Source of the DNA: Pseudomonas promysalinigenes
GTDB taxonomy: Bacteria; Pseudomonadota; Gammaproteobacteria; Pseudomonadales; Pseudomonadaceae
Direction of reading: 5' to 3'
DNA length: 64,000 nt
Assembly (NCBI RefSeq): GCF_014269025.2
Contig: NZ_CP077094.1
Span: 186,001-250,000, forward strand
The notes beneath the pieces were generated by a model. That model searched no databases and was not told the origin of the DNA. It saw only the letters and a list, made by a program, of their open reading frames with translations. Position 1 is the stretch's first letter, and every line of letters begins with the position of its first letter. Position numbers and translations under genes: made by a program. Below are positions 46,040 to 57,590 of the stretch, one piece after another.

Positions 46040-46096
46040 TTGCTGAACCCGTTCATCCCGAACCTCACGTCGATTGACGAGGTGCCTTACGCATGA
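46040..46096 (+). CDS. Putative 18-codon leader peptide overlapping betT
   Basis: TTG 46040 lies seven bases after a strong AGGAGG. The frame encodes an 18-residue peptide (MLNPFIPNLTSIDEVPYA) and ends at a TGA overlapping the betT start (ATGA). Coupled translation of betT is possible. It could also be a chance frame; no homologue is known to me. Confidence 0.4.
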   Translation: MLNPFIPNLTSIDEVPYA

Positions 46097-48096
46097 GTGC
46101 ACCGTCCCCATCCCTTGCCGACGGCAAGATCCGCATGAACCCGCCGGTGTTCTACTTTGCGGCAACGTTCATTCTATTGTTCGGCCTAGTGGTAATCGCC
46201 TTTCCCGAGGCTGCCGGCCAATGGTTGCTGGCGGCGCAGAACTGGGCGGCCAATACGGTCGGCTGGTACTACATGCTTGCCATGAGCCTGTACTTGGTAT
46301 TCGTCGTGGTCACTGCGGTGTCAGGCTACGGCAAGATCAAGCTCGGTGCCGACCACGACGAACCTGAGTTCAGTTACCTGTCTTGGGCCGGCATGCTGTT
46401 CGCCGCCGGCATCAGCATCACGCTGTTCTTCTTCTGCGTATCCGAACCCTTGACCCACATGCTTACCCCGCCCCAAGGCGAAGGTGGCACGGCCGAAGCC
46501 GGGCGTCAGGCGATGCAGATTCTGTTCCTGCACTGGGGCCTGCATGGTTGGGGCGTGTTCGCCTTCGTCGGCATGGCGCTGGCGTATTTCGCCTATCGGC
46601 ATAACCTGCCGCTGGCCCTGCGCTCGGCGCTGTATCCGCTGATCGGCAAACGCATCAACGGGCCGATTGGCTACGCCGTGGACGGTTTCGGCATCATCGC
46701 TACGGTGTTCGGTCTGGGCGCCGACATGGGCTTTGGTGTGCTGCACCTGAACGCCGGCCTCGACTACCTGTTTGGCATTAGCCATAGCCAATGGGTACAG
46801 GTGGTGCTGATTGCATTGATGATGGGCGCGGCGGTGGCGGTTGCCGTGGCAGGGGTGGAAAAGGGCGTTCGGGTGATGAGCGACATCAACCTGTTCCTGG
46901 CCTGTGCCTTGCTGTTGTTCGTATTGTTCGCTGGGCCCACCCAGCACTTGTTCAATACCTTGATCCAGAACCTTGGCGACTACCTCGGCGCCTTGCCGCG
47001 CAAAAGCTTCGATGTGTACGCGTACGGCGAGCAGCGTGACTGGCTGGGCGGCTGGACGGTGTTCTACTGGGCCTGGTGGATTGCCTGGGCTCCGTTCGTA
47101 GGGCTGTTCATTGCGCGTATCTCCCGTGGCCGTACCATCCGCGAGTTCGTGTTCGGTGTATTGCTGATTCCGCTGGGCTTTACCCTGGCGTGGATGTCGA
47201 TCTTCGGCAACAGCGCGCTGGACCAAGTGCTCAGCCACGGCATGACCGCGCTTGGCCAGTCGGCGTTGGACAACCCGTCGATGAGCCTGTACCTGCTGCT
47301 GGAAACCTACCCCTGGAGCAAGACGGTGATCGCCGTCACGGTGTTCATCAGCTTCGTGTTCTTCGTCACATCGGCCGACTCGGGCACCGTGGTGCTGTCG
47401 ACCCTGTCAGCCAAAGGCGGCAACGCTGACGAAGACGGGCCGAACTGGCTGCGGATTTTCTGGGGCGCGATGACCGCATTGATCACCAGCGGCCTGTTGT
47501 TCGCCGGCAGCATCGACTCGCTGAAATCGGCGGTGGTACTGACCTCGTTGCCGTTCTCGCTGATTCTGCTGTGCATGATGTGGGGGCTGCACAAGGCCTT
47601 CTACCTCGAGAGCCAGCGGCAGATCGCGCAGATGCATTCGTTGGCACCGTTCGCCCAGTCCCGCCGTGGCCGCGGTGGCTGGCGCCAGCGCCTGAGCCAG
47701 GCAGTGCACTTCCCCTCGCGCGACGAGGTGTATCGCTTCATGGACGATGTGGTGCGCCCGGCGATTGCCGATGTGCGCGAGGTGTTCGAGCAGAAGGGGC
47801 TGGTGCTGGTGACCCAGGACGACCCGAGCCATGACAATGTCAGCCTGAAAGTGGGCCATGGCGAGGAGCAGCCGTTCATCTATCAGGTGCAGATGCGCGG
47901 CTATTTCACCCCGTCTTTCGCGCTGGGTGGGCTGGGCTCGCAGGAGCTCAAGAACCGCCGCTACTACCGTGCCGAGGTGCATCTGAGCGAAGGCAGCCAG
48001 AACTATGACCTGGTCGGCTACAGCAAGGAGCAGATCATCAACGACATCCTTGACCAGTACGAACGGCACATGCAGTTCTTGCATCTGGTCAGGTAG
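46093..48096 (+). CDS. betT: BCCT family transporter, BetT-like
   Basis: A 667-residue inner-membrane symporter of the betaine/choline/carnitine family, with about 12 membrane segments in residues ~15-510. The family motif is seen in WTVFYWAWWIAWAPFVGLFIARISRGRTIREF, followed by the long C-terminal cytoplasmic tail (about 520-667) typical of osmosensing BetT. Na+ or H+ coupled uptake of choline or betaine is expected. Its place in a sulfur block is odd. ATG 46093 overlaps the leader ORF stop; a GAGGTG lies nine bases upstream. Confidence 0.88.
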   Translation: MSAPSPSLADGKIRMNPPVFYFAATFILLFGLVVIAFPEAAGQWLLAAQNWAANTVGWYYMLAMSLYLVFVVVTAVSGYGKIKLGADHDEPEFSYLSWAGMLFAAGISITLFFFCVSEPLTHMLTPPQGEGGTAEAGRQAMQILFLHWGLHGWGVFAFVGMALAYFAYRHNLPLALRSALYPLIGKRINGPIGYAVDGFGIIATVFGLGADMGFGVLHLNAGLDYLFGISHSQWVQVVLIALMMGAAVAVAVAGVEKGVRVMSDINLFLACALLLFVLFAGPTQHLFNTLIQNLGDYLGALPRKSFDVYAYGEQRDWLGGWTVFYWAWWIAWAPFVGLFIARISRGRTIREFVFGVLLIPLGFTLAWMSIFGNSALDQVLSHGMTALGQSALDNPSMSLYLLLETYPWSKTVIAVTVFISFVFFVTSADSGTVVLSTLSAKGGNADEDGPNWLRIFWGAMTALITSGLLFAGSIDSLKSAVVLTSLPFSLILLCMMWGLHKAFYLESQRQIAQMHSLAPFAQSRRGRGGWRQRLSQAVHFPSRDEVYRFMDDVVRPAIADVREVFEQKGLVLVTQDDPSHDNVSLKVGHGEEQPFIYQVQMRGYFTPSFALGGLGSQELKNRRYYRAEVHLSEGSQNYDLVGYSKEQIINDILDQYERHMQFLHLVR

Positions 48097-48100
48097 TCAT

Positions 48101-48146
48101 CTGCTCGGGCCCTTTCGCGGGTTCACCCTCGAAAGGGCCCGAGCAG
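48101..48146. terminator. Bidirectional terminator between betT and tauD
   Basis: CTGCTCGGGCCCTTTCG (48101-48117) and its perfect 17-bp complement at 48130-48146 flank a 12-nt loop in the gap between two convergent genes. The core resembles a REP element (TTTCGCGGGTTCACC). Confidence 0.8.
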
Positions 48147-48152
48147 GATGCC

Positions 48153-49872
<1,720 letters not shown>

Positions 49873-49876
<4 letters not shown>

Positions 49877-50661
49877 GGGCGCTCCTGCAGGCTTTGGCGT
49901 TGGGAGAACACGCGGGCCAGAACGTGCTCGCGCGTTTCGATGAAAGCTGGGTCGGACTTGATCGCCCGAGCCGGCTCCCCAGCCGCGTAGCGCTGGCCGA
50001 AATCCAGTTGCAGGCGCTCGACCACACGGCCAGGGTTGGGCGCCAGCAGCACCAGCTCGGTGGCCAGGAACACCGCCTCTTCGATGTCGTGGGTAATCAG
50101 GAAAACCGGCTTGGCGGTGCGCTGCCAAACCTGCAGCAGCAGCTCTTGCATCTGTTCACGGGTGAAGGCATCGAGGGCGCCGAAGGGTTCGTCCATCAAC
50201 AGCACGCGCGGGTCGGCGGCCAGCGCACGGGCCAAGCCAACACGCTGTTTCTGGCCGCCGGACAACTGCCAGATGCGCCTATCGGCGAAGCCTTCGAGGT
50301 CCACCAGGGTCAACATTTCGCGGGCTTTGGCCTCGCGCTCGGCGCGTGGTACACCGGCCAGCTCCAGGCCGAAGGCAACATTGCCCAACACGTTCTGCCA
50401 CGGCAGCAAGGCGTCGTCCTGAAACACCACGCCCCGCTCGGCCCCGGGGCCTTGTACCGGTGCGCCATCAAGGGTGATGTGCCCAGCGCTGGGGCTAACG
50501 AAGCCGGCGATAAGGTTGAGCAGCGAGGTTTTGCCGCTGCCCGATGGTCCCAGGGCCACCAGCAGTTGGCGTGGCCCCAGGCTTAGGTTGATATCGGCCA
50601 GCACCGGGGAGGTGGCGCCGGGGTACTGTGCGCTGATGCGCTCCAGCTCTAGCAAGGCCAT
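49873..50661 (-). CDS. tauB: Taurine ABC transporter ATPase TauB
   Basis: A 262-residue ATPase with Walker [11 protein letters not shown]-loop [11 protein letters not shown], signature [15 protein letters not shown] and Walker [13 protein letters not shown], then the switch His in [13 protein letters not shown] 50661 is 24 bases after tauA. Its stop overlaps the tauC start. It powers taurine uptake. Confidence 0.95.
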
Positions 50662-50685
50662 GGCAGGCTCCGTGTGGTTGCAGTC

Positions 50686-51657
50686 TTACTGCGGGATGTA
50701 CTGCGCGCTGACGTAGGGCGAGTAGTCGGGCAGCACTGCTTCGACCTTGCCTTGCTGTTTGAGGAAGGTAGCCGTATCGGTCAGCGCTTGAGTGGTCGGT
50801 GCGCCCAGCTCTTTAGCCTGGTCGGCGGCCAGCGGGTAGATGTTGCCTTGCAGCAGCACCGGGATATCCGCAGGTTTGGCACCGGACAGCTTGGCTAGCT
50901 TGGCCACGTTGTCCGGGTTGGCCAGCCACGCTTTGGGGTCTTTGCGATAGTCGGCATAGGCGTCCAGGGTGACCTTGGCGAAGGCCTTGACCACATCGGG
51001 ATGCTTGGCGGCGAAGTCTTTGCGCACGATCCAGGCATCGAAGGTCGGCGCGCCCTTCTTGGCCAGATCACCCGAGGTGATCAGCACCTTGCCGTTTTCC
51101 TTGGCTACACCCAGGGCAGGGTCCCACACGTAAGTGGCATCGATGTCGCCGCGCTTCCAGGCGGCTATGATCGCCGGTGGTGCGAGGTTGAGGATCTGCA
51201 CCTTGGACGGGTCGATGTTCCAGTTCTTCAGCGCGGCGAGCAGGCTGTAGTGGCCGGTGGAGACGAACGGCACGGCGACTTTCTTGCCAATCAAATCTTG
51301 CGGGGTCTGAATACCGTCGCGGGCCACCAGGGCCTCGCCGGCACCGATCTGGGTAGCGATGAGGAAGGTTTCGACTGGCAGCTTGCGGGTGGCCGCGGCG
51401 GCCAATGGGCTGGAGCCGAGGTAGCCGATCTGCACGTCGCCGCTGGCCACAGCGGTAATCACATCTGCGCCGTTATCGAACTTGCGCCAGTCGATACTGG
51501 TTTTGCTGGCTTTTTCGTAGTCGCCATCGACCTGGGCAACCTTGGCTGGGTCGACGGTGGTCTGGTACGCAACGGTAAGGTCGGCGGCCTGAACCGACCA
51601 GGTGGCGCCAACCACAGCGATGGCAGCGAACAGACGCAGCGAAGCATGCGGGATCAT
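50686..51657 (-). CDS. tauA: Taurine-binding periplasmic protein TauA
   Basis: A 323-residue substrate-binding protein with a 24-residue signal peptide (ending WSVQA). The mature part opens with DLTVAYQTTVDPAKVAQ and has VQIGYLGSSPLAAAATRKLP and KVAVPFVSTGHYSLLAALKNW, typical of TauA. It is the first gene of the tauABCD unit. ATG 51657 is preferred to the ATG at 51678. Confidence 0.94.
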   Translation of the reverse strand: MIPHASLRLFAAIAVVGATWSVQAADLTVAYQTTVDPAKVAQVDGDYEKASKTSIDWRKFDNGADVITAVASGDVQIGYLGSSPLAAAATRKLPVETFLIATQIGAGEALVARDGIQTPQDLIGKKVAVPFVSTGHYSLLAALKNWNIDPSKVQILNLAPPAIIAAWKRGDIDATYVWDPALGVAKENGKVLITSGDLAKKGAPTFDAWIVRKDFAAKHPDVVKAFAKVTLDAYADYRKDPKAWLANPDNVAKLAKLSGAKPADIPVLLQGNIYPLAADQAKELGAPTTQALTDTATFLKQQGKVEAVLPDYSPYVSAQYIPQ

Positions 51658-52144
51658 GTAGGACCTCTCGTCGGGCAAAGGATGAGCTGAATGACGAAAA
51701 GACTAAATGATCTAACAAATCCAATATAAATAACTTTTTAGAATTAGCTTAGGAGGCAATCGTTTTACTCCCAACGGCAGTGGCGCAATGCAAATGCGCT
51801 GCTAGGCTCCTGTCCCTTCACTGCCTATGGAAAGACTGCGCGCTGGTCAGCAAACGTTTGCAAATAACCTAAAGATATGATTGGAAGCGTCGATACAACT
51901 TTTTGTAGGATTGGTTCCTTTGATATTCCGTAATAATCTTACAAATTCACAAAACGGTCATTTTGGATTTATAGGATTGTCATTATCCTGTAGCGCAGGG
52001 CCGTCTTAGACCAAAGTCGAGAAATGTTTAGAAACTATTGACTAAATGGTCACGGTTTGGGGCTAATCGCCCATCCACGGTCGAGCGGGGCACAAGACCC
52101 TGCCGCCAGTGATACACAAGAATTAGAACGTAGAGGAGCAAAAC
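51658..52144. promoter_or_regulatory. AT-rich divergent region between tauA and the porin (487 bp)
   Basis: No gene. The sequence is clearly more AT-rich than its surroundings, with several A/T tracts, and must hold the tau promoter (leftward) and the porin promoter (rightward). CysB-type LysR regulators drive such sulfur-starvation promoters in pseudomonads; I cannot point to a single defined site. Confidence 0.6.
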
Positions 52145-53473
52145 ATGTACAAGTCCAGCCTGGCTCTGGCCGTGGCAGTGGGGGTTTTCGCCCAAGCAGC
52201 AGGTGCCGCCGGTTTCGTAGAAGACAGCAAGCTGTCGGTGAGCTCGCGTACCATGTATTTCAACGGTGACAACCGTGAAGGTGGTGCCGATAACCGTGAG
52301 TCTGGTCAGGGCTTCAAGCTCGACTACATCTCCGGTTTCACTCAAGGCACTGTTGGTTTCGGTGTCGATGCCCAGGCCCTTTGGGGTATTCACCTGGACG
52401 GCGGTCGCGGTAAGCACCCCGACAACAGCTCCTTCTTCCCAAGCGATACCGACGGTTCGGCGGTAAGCCAGTGGGCACGTGCCGGTGCCAATGCTAAGGC
52501 TCGCTTCTCCAAGACCGAAGTTCACTACGGTAGCGCCCTGGCCCCTAACCTGCCGATCCTGGTGGCCAACGACGGTCGACTGCTGCCACAAACCTTCGAG
52601 GGTGGCACCATCCAGTCGAAGGAAATCGACAACCTGACCATCAACGCCGGTCAGCTGACTCACGCCATGGGCCGTGCTTCGAGCAACCGTACTGGCCTGT
52701 CGATCGCTGGTGCCACTGCCGACAGCAACAAGTTCCGCTACGGTGGCCTGGACTACAAGCTCACTCCAGACCTGACCCTTCAGTACTACTACTCGAACCT
52801 GGAAGACTTCTACAAGCAGCACTTCCTGGGTGCGACCCACATCTTCAAGATCGCTGACAACCAGTCGTTCAAGACCGACCTGCGCTACTTCGACAGCAGC
52901 AGCGACGGTAACAACGGCCACGGCGGCGGCTACAACTTCAACAACAACGGTGGTTATGCCAAGAACAATGGCAAGGTCGACAACAAGACCTGGACTGCCA
53001 TGTTCACCTACACCTTGGGCGGTCACTCGCTCATGCTGGGTCGTCAGCAAGTCAGCGATGACGGCGGTTTCGTCTGGCTGAACCAGGGTAACGTAGTTGA
53101 CGGCAACGGCCGTGGCGAAGGCGCTGGCGGTTCCAGCTTCTACCTGTTCACCGACAGCATGATCAACCAGTTCGCCCGTGCTGGCGAGAACACCAACTTC
53201 GGTCAATACGCCTATGACTTCGCCTCGCTGGGCGTACCAGGCCTGAAGGCCTCGGTTTCGTACCTGCGCGGTGATGACATCCGCTACAAGTCCGGCCACG
53301 GCACCTACAACGAGTGGGAACGTGATGCGCGCATCGACTACACCGTTCAGCAAGGCACCCTCAAAGGCCTTGGCTTCAGCCTGCGCCAGGGCGTGTTCCG
53401 TGGTCAGGGTGAGTCCTCTGCCGATCAGGACCAGACTCGCTTCATCGTGAACTACACTTACAGCTTCCTGTAA
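52145..53473 (+). CDS. OprD/OprE-family outer membrane porin
   Basis: A 442-residue outer-membrane protein. The ~21-residue signal peptide ends AQAAGA; the mature protein opens with GFVEDSKLSVSSRTMYFN and ends with the aromatic NYTYSFL typical of beta-barrels. Features of the OprD family include GFKLDYISGFTQGTVGFGVDA and LTPDLTLQYYYSNLEDFYKQ. A Gly/Asn-rich loop at about 255-275 is surface-exposed. It probably passes sulfonates or other small organic compounds; the neighbours suggest a sulfur substrate. ATG 52145 follows TAGAGGAGCAAAAC. Confidence 0.9.
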   Translation: MYKSSLALAVAVGVFAQAAGAAGFVEDSKLSVSSRTMYFNGDNREGGADNRESGQGFKLDYISGFTQGTVGFGVDAQALWGIHLDGGRGKHPDNSSFFPSDTDGSAVSQWARAGANAKARFSKTEVHYGSALAPNLPILVANDGRLLPQTFEGGTIQSKEIDNLTINAGQLTHAMGRASSNRTGLSIAGATADSNKFRYGGLDYKLTPDLTLQYYYSNLEDFYKQHFLGATHIFKIADNQSFKTDLRYFDSSSDGNNGHGGGYNFNNNGGYAKNNGKVDNKTWTAMFTYTLGGHSLMLGRQQVSDDGGFVWLNQGNVVDGNGRGEGAGGSSFYLFTDSMINQFARAGENTNFGQYAYDFASLGVPGLKASVSYLRGDDIRYKSGHGTYNEWERDARIDYTVQQGTLKGLGFSLRQGVFRGQGESSADQDQTRFIVNYTYSFL

Positions 53474-53492
53474 GTCTTAGTTACACCAAGAG

Positions 53493-53517
53493 CCTCGCCT
53501 AGTGCGAGGCTTTTTTG
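53493..53517 (+). terminator. Rho-independent terminator of the porin gene
   Basis: GCCTCGC-CTAGT-GCGAGGC is followed by TTTTTT, 20 bases after the stop. Confidence 0.9.
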
Positions 53518-53549
53518 TGGACATCATTCGATATTCCTTGGGGTTATAG

Positions 53550-53565
53550 ATAAATCATTATTTAT
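53550..53565. promoter_or_regulatory. AT-rich palindrome upstream of lsfA
   Basis: ATAAAT-CATT-ATTTAT lies about 70 bases before the lsfA start, in an AT-rich leader. A regulator site for sulfate limitation is possible. Confidence 0.4.
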
Positions 53566-53636
53566 TCTTTTTGTTCTGGTTCGAATACAGGCACATTCAA
53601 CCCATACAACAGAACACCGCACAGGAGCCGCACCCC

Positions 53637-54275
53637 ATGAGCCTCAAACTTGGCGACATCGCCCCGGACTTCGAGCAGGATTCAAGTGAAGGCAAGATCC
53701 GCTTTCACGAATGGCTAGGCAGCAGCTGGGGTGTGCTGTTCTCCCACCCGGCGGATTTCACTCCAGTGTGCACCACCGAGCTGGGCCTGACCGCCAAGCT
53801 CAAGGATGAGTTCGCCAAGCGCGGTGTAAAAGCCATCGCCCTGTCGGTTGACCCGGTCGACTCACACCATAAGTGGATCGCGGATATCAACGAAACCCAG
53901 AACACTGTGGTCAACTTCCCGATCATTGCCGACGCCGACCGCAAGGTTTCGGACCTGTATGACCTGATTCACCCCAATGCCAGCGACACTTTGACGGTGC
54001 GCTCGCTGTTCATCATCGACCCGAACAAGAAGGTACGCCTGACCATCACCTATCCGGCCAGTACCGGGCGCAACTTCAACGAGATCCTGCGGGTGATCGA
54101 CTCGCTACAGCTCACCGACAACCACAAGGTTGCCACACCAGGGAACTGGCAGGACGGCGACGATGTGGTGATTGTGCCTTCTCTAAAAGATGAGGAAGAA
54201 ATCAAGCAGCGCTTCCCGAAAGGTTACCGGGCTGTGAAGCCTTATCTGCGGCTGACTCCGCAACCTAATCGCTGA
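53637..54275 (+). CDS. lsfA: 1-Cys peroxiredoxin LsfA
   Basis: A 212-residue cytosolic peroxidase of the Prx6 group. The only cysteine is C45 in FTPVCTTELG, the peroxidatic Cys, so it works without a resolving Cys and needs glutathione or another thiol. The C-terminal half has the Prx6 dimer domain (PASTGRNFNEILRVIDSLQL). LsfA is induced by sulfate starvation in pseudomonads. ATG 53637 follows CACAGGAGCCGCACC. It sits between the porin and ssu genes. Confidence 0.94.
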   Translation: MSLKLGDIAPDFEQDSSEGKIRFHEWLGSSWGVLFSHPADFTPVCTTELGLTAKLKDEFAKRGVKAIALSVDPVDSHHKWIADINETQNTVVNFPIIADADRKVSDLYDLIHPNASDTLTVRSLFIIDPNKKVRLTITYPASTGRNFNEILRVIDSLQLTDNHKVATPGNWQDGDDVVIVPSLKDEEEIKQRFPKGYRAVKPYLRLTPQPNR

Positions 54276-54318
54276 CCAAATCCTCGTTGCAGTGCTCTTA
54301 GCCATAGCAGGGATTTTC

Positions 54319-54342
54319 GGGCCGTTTCGACGGCCCTTTTTT
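54319..54342 (+). terminator. Rho-independent terminator of lsfA
   Basis: GGGCCGT-TTCG-ACGGCCC with a T-run (54337-54342), 44 bases after the lsfA stop. Confidence 0.92.
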
Positions 54343-54608
54343 ATGCCTGGGTAAAAGTGATGGGGTTGTTCGCGGATAGACCCGCTCCCGACCGATGCTG
54401 CGTGGGTTGCAAGAAGACCTGGTAAGGGCGGCTTTCGCCGCAATAAAGCCCTCATGTCCAAAATCATAAAATGGAATAAACAAATGAAAAAATATGATTT
54501 CTAGATATATAAGCAGGCTGGTACTGTCACCCCATAGCTTCACCACCTTACTCGCCCGTCAACGAGGCAAGCAGGTGCAACCCGAACCCTATCGCACAGG
54601 AGAGCGCC
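54343..54608. promoter_or_regulatory. REP copy and AT-rich ssu promoter region; ssuE is absent here
   Basis: The first part (about 54365-54395) has TTCGCGGATAGACCCGCTCCC, a REP-like sequence. The last ~140 bases are AT-rich, with inverted arms AAATCATA (54461-54468) and TATGATTT (54493-54500), probably the sulfur-controlled promoter of ssu. The usual first gene ssuE is missing from the whole lsfA-ssuA gap. Confidence 0.6.
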
Positions 54609-55574
54609 ATGCGCACTGTCTTCTTGCGTCGTGGTCTGGTCGCCCTGTTTGCGGCGGCTGTGTCCTTCGGCGCCATCACCCAAGCTCACGCAGAAAGCCT
54701 GCGTATCGGTTATCAGAAATACGGAACCCTGGTGCTACTCAAGGCCAAGGGTACGCTTGAGAAGCGCCTGGCCGCTCAAGGCGTGCAGGTGCAATGGACT
54801 GAGTTCCCCGGCGGGCCGCAGTTGCTTGAGGGGTTGAACGTCGGCTCGATCGACTTCGGTGTCACCGGTGAGACCCCGCCGGTGTTCGCTCAGGCCGCTG
54901 GTGCCGACCTGCTGTATGTGGCCTATGAGCCACCTGCGCCGCACAGCGAGGCCATTCTCGTGCCCAAGGACTCGCCGGTGCAGTCGGTGAAGGACCTCAA
55001 AGGCAAGAAAGTCGCCCTCAACAAGGGCTCGAACGTGCACTACCTGTTGGTCCGCGCCCTGGAAGACGCCGGCCTCAAGTACAGCGACATCCAACCCGTC
55101 TACCTGCCCCCCGCCGATGCCCGCGCCGCCTTCGAGCGTGGCAGTGTCGATGCTTGGGTGATCTGGGACCCGTACCAAGCTGCCGCCGAGCAACAACTAC
55201 AGGCCCGCACGCTGCGTGATGGTCAAGGCCTGGTGGATAACCATCAGTTCTATCTGGCAACGCGCAGCTACGCCACCCAGCACCCGGCGGTAATCAGCGC
55301 CCTGATCGACGAAGTGCGCGCTGTCGGCCAGTGGTCCCAGGCCAACCCGCAAGAGGTCACCGAGCAGGTCGCCCCACTGCTGGGCCTGCCTGCCGACATC
55401 ACCCTGACCTCGGTGAAACGCCAAGGTTACGGTGCCCAGCCGCTCACCCCGCAGGTGGTTGCCGCGCAACAGAAGATTGCCGACACCTTCCAGGTGCTCA
55501 AGCTGATTCCCAAGCCCTTGAGCATCAAGGACGTGATCTGGACACCCCCGGCCAAGGTCGCCACTGCGCCTTGA
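54609..55574 (+). CDS. ssuA: Sulfonate-binding periplasmic protein SsuA
   Basis: A 321-residue binding protein with a ~28-residue signal peptide (ending QAHA). The mature protein opens with [17 protein letters not shown] and has [20 protein letters not shown] and [20 protein letters not shown], typical of SsuA. It captures alkanesulfonates for the SsuBC importer. ATG 54609 follows CACAGGAGAGCGCC. First gene of ssuADCBF. Confidence 0.95.
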   Translation: MRTVFLRRGLVALFAAAVSFGAITQAHAESLRIGYQKYGTLVLLKAKGTLEKRLAAQGVQVQWTEFPGGPQLLEGLNVGSIDFGVTGETPPVFAQAAGADLLYVAYEPPAPHSEAILVPKDSPVQSVKDLKGKKVALNKGSNVHYLLVRALEDAGLKYSDIQPVYLPPADARAAFERGSVDAWVIWDPYQAAAEQQLQARTLRDGQGLVDNHQFYLATRSYATQHPAVISALIDEVRAVGQWSQANPQEVTEQVAPLLGLPADITLTSVKRQGYGAQPLTPQVVAAQQKIADTFQVLKLIPKPLSIKDVIWTPPAKVATAP

Positions 55575-55633
55575 ATGATTCGCCTGCGCCGGGGCGCCGT
55601 CTCGGCTCGAGCCACCCTGAGGAGACAACTCCA

Positions 55634-56782
55634 ATGAGCCTTAACATTTTCTGGTTCCTCCCCACCCACGGTGACGGCAAGTACCTGGGCACCTCCGACG
55701 GCGCTCGCGCGGTCGATCATGGTTATCTGCAACAAATTGCCCAGGCCGCTGACCGCCTGGGTTTCGGTGGCGTCCTGATCCCCACCGGGCGCTCCTGCGA
55801 GGATTCCTGGCTGGTGGCTGCGTCGCTGATACCGGTGACCCAGCGCCTGAAGTTTCTGGTGGCCTTACGCCCCGGCATCATCTCCCCGACCGTGGCGGCT
55901 CGCCAGGCTGCCACGCTCGACCGGCTGTCCAACGGCCGCGCGTTGTTCAACCTGGTGACCGGGGGTGACCCGGACGAGTTGGCCGGCGACGGTCTGCACC
56001 TCAATCACCAGGAGCGCTATGAGGCCTCTGTCGAATTCACCCGCATCTGGCGCAAGGTGCTGGAAGGCGAAGTTGTCGACTACGAGGGCAAGCACATTCA
56101 GGTCAAGGGCGCCAAGCTGCTCTATCCGCCAGTCCAGCAACCGCGCCCGCCGCTGTATTTCGGTGGATCCTCCGAGGCCGCTCAGGATCTGGCAGCCGAG
56201 CAGGTCGAGCTGTACCTGACCTGGGGCGAGCCGCCATCGGCCGTGGCCGAGAAGATCGCTGCAGTGCGTGAGAAGGCCGCCGCTCAAGGCCGCCAAGTGC
56301 GTTTCGGCATCCGCCTGCACGTCATCGTGCGGGAAACCAACCAAGAAGCGTGGGCTGCCGCCGACAAACTGATCTCGCACCTGGACGATGACACCATCGC
56401 TCGCGCCCAGGCTTCCCTGGCGCGTTTCGACTCCGTGGGTCAACAGCGCATGGCCGCCCTGCACAACGGCAACCGCGACAAGCTCGAAGTCAGCCCCAAC
56501 CTCTGGGCCGGCGTCGGTCTGGTGCGCGGCGGTGCTGGCACCGCTCTGGTCGGTGACGGCCCCACGGTAGCGGCGCGGGTCAAGGAGTATGCCAAATTGG
56601 GCATAGATACCTTCATCTTCTCTGGCTACCCGCACCTGGAGGAGTCTTACCGGGTTGCCGAGTTGCTGTTCCCGCATCTTGACGTGCAGCGCCCGGAGCA
56701 GCCGAAAAGCGGCGGCTATGTGAGCCCGTTCGGCGAGATGGTGGCCAACGACATCTTGCCCAAATCGGTTGCGCAGAGCTGA
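55634..56782 (+). CDS. ssuD: FMNH2-dependent alkanesulfonate monooxygenase
   Basis: A 382-residue cytosolic class C flavin monooxygenase that cleaves the C-S bond of alkanesulfonates to an aldehyde and sulfite, using FMNH2 from a separate reductase (SsuE in most organisms). The motifs [45 protein letters not shown] and the segment [20 protein letters not shown] match SsuD. ATG 55634 is the family start. SsuE itself is not encoded here. Confidence 0.96.
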   Translation: MSLNIFWFLPTHGDGKYLGTSDGARAVDHGYLQQIAQAADRLGFGGVLIPTGRSCEDSWLVAASLIPVTQRLKFLVALRPGIISPTVAARQAATLDRLSNGRALFNLVTGGDPDELAGDGLHLNHQERYEASVEFTRIWRKVLEGEVVDYEGKHIQVKGAKLLYPPVQQPRPPLYFGGSSEAAQDLAAEQVELYLTWGEPPSAVAEKIAAVREKAAAQGRQVRFGIRLHVIVRETNQEAWAAADKLISHLDDDTIARAQASLARFDSVGQQRMAALHNGNRDKLEVSPNLWAGVGLVRGGAGTALVGDGPTVAARVKEYAKLGIDTFIFSGYPHLEESYRVAELLFPHLDVQRPEQPKSGGYVSPFGEMVANDILPKSVAQS

Positions 56783-56792
56783 GGGCCGGGCC

Positions 56793-57590
56793 ATGAGTCG
56801 TGCAACTACAACCACCCTGAGCCAGCGCCTGGCGCCGTGGGCGCTGCCAGTGCTGCTGCTGGCGACCTGGCAATTGGCAGTCAGCGCCGGCTGGCTGTCG
56901 ACCCGCATTCTGCCAGCGCCCAGTGCGGTGGTCAGCGCTGGCGTTGAGTTGGTGCGCAGCGGGGAAATCTGGACGCACCTAGCCATCAGCGGCTGGCGTG
57001 CTGGGCTGGGCTTCGTGATCGGCGGCAGCATCGGCCTGGTGCTGGGCTTTATCACTGGCCTTTCGAACTGGGGCGAACGCCTGCTCGATAGCTCGGTACA
57101 GATGATCCGCAACGTGCCACACCTGGCGCTCATCCCGCTGGTGATCCTGTGGTTCGGGATCGATGAGTCGGCGAAGATTTTTCTGGTCGCGCTGGGCACG
57201 TTGTTTCCGATCTACCTGAACACCTATCACGGCATCCGCAACGTCGACCCGGCCTTGGTGGAAATGGCCCGCAGCTATGGCCTGTCAGGTTTTGGCCTGT
57301 TCCGCCAGGTGATCCTGCCTGGGGCGCTGCCCTCGATCCTGGTGGGGGTACGCTTTGCGCTGGGCTTCATGTGGCTGACGCTGATCGTTGCCGAGACCAT
57401 TTCGGCCAATGCTGGCATCGGTTACCTGGCGATGAATGCCCGCGAATTCCTGCAGACCGATGTAGTGGTGCTGGCCATCGTCCTGTACGCGGTGCTGGGC
57501 AAGCTAGCCGACCTCGCCGCACGCGGCTTGGAGCGCGTGTGGTTGCGCTGGCACCCGGCCTACCAAGTGGCGAAGAAGGAGGGCGCATGA
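56793..57590 (+). CDS. ssuC: Sulfonate ABC transporter permease SsuC
   Basis: A 265-residue inner-membrane permease with about six membrane segments. [20 protein letters not shown] and [24 protein letters not shown] are the SsuC motifs. ATG 56793 is 10 bases after ssuD. Its stop overlaps ssuB (ATGA). It forms the alkanesulfonate importer with SsuA and SsuB. Confidence 0.95.
   Translation: MSRATTTTLSQRLAPWALPVLLLATWQLAVSAGWLSTRILPAPSAVVSAGVELVRSGEIWTHLAISGWRAGLGFVIGGSIGLVLGFITGLSNWGERLLDSSVQMIRNVPHLALIPLVILWFGIDESAKIFLVALGTLFPIYLNTYHGIRNVDPALVEMARSYGLSGFGLFRQVILPGALPSILVGVRFALGFMWLTLIVAETISANAGIGYLAMNAREFLQTDVVVLAIVLYAVLGKLADLAARGLERVWLRWHPAYQVAKKEGA

Noticed and set aside
52028..53353. A 441-codon frame on the strand opposite the porin gene
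   Set aside because: It is complementary to a well-supported porin with signal peptide and beta-barrel features; its Val/Thr/Gly-rich composition and lack of a ribosome site mark it as a high-GC shadow.
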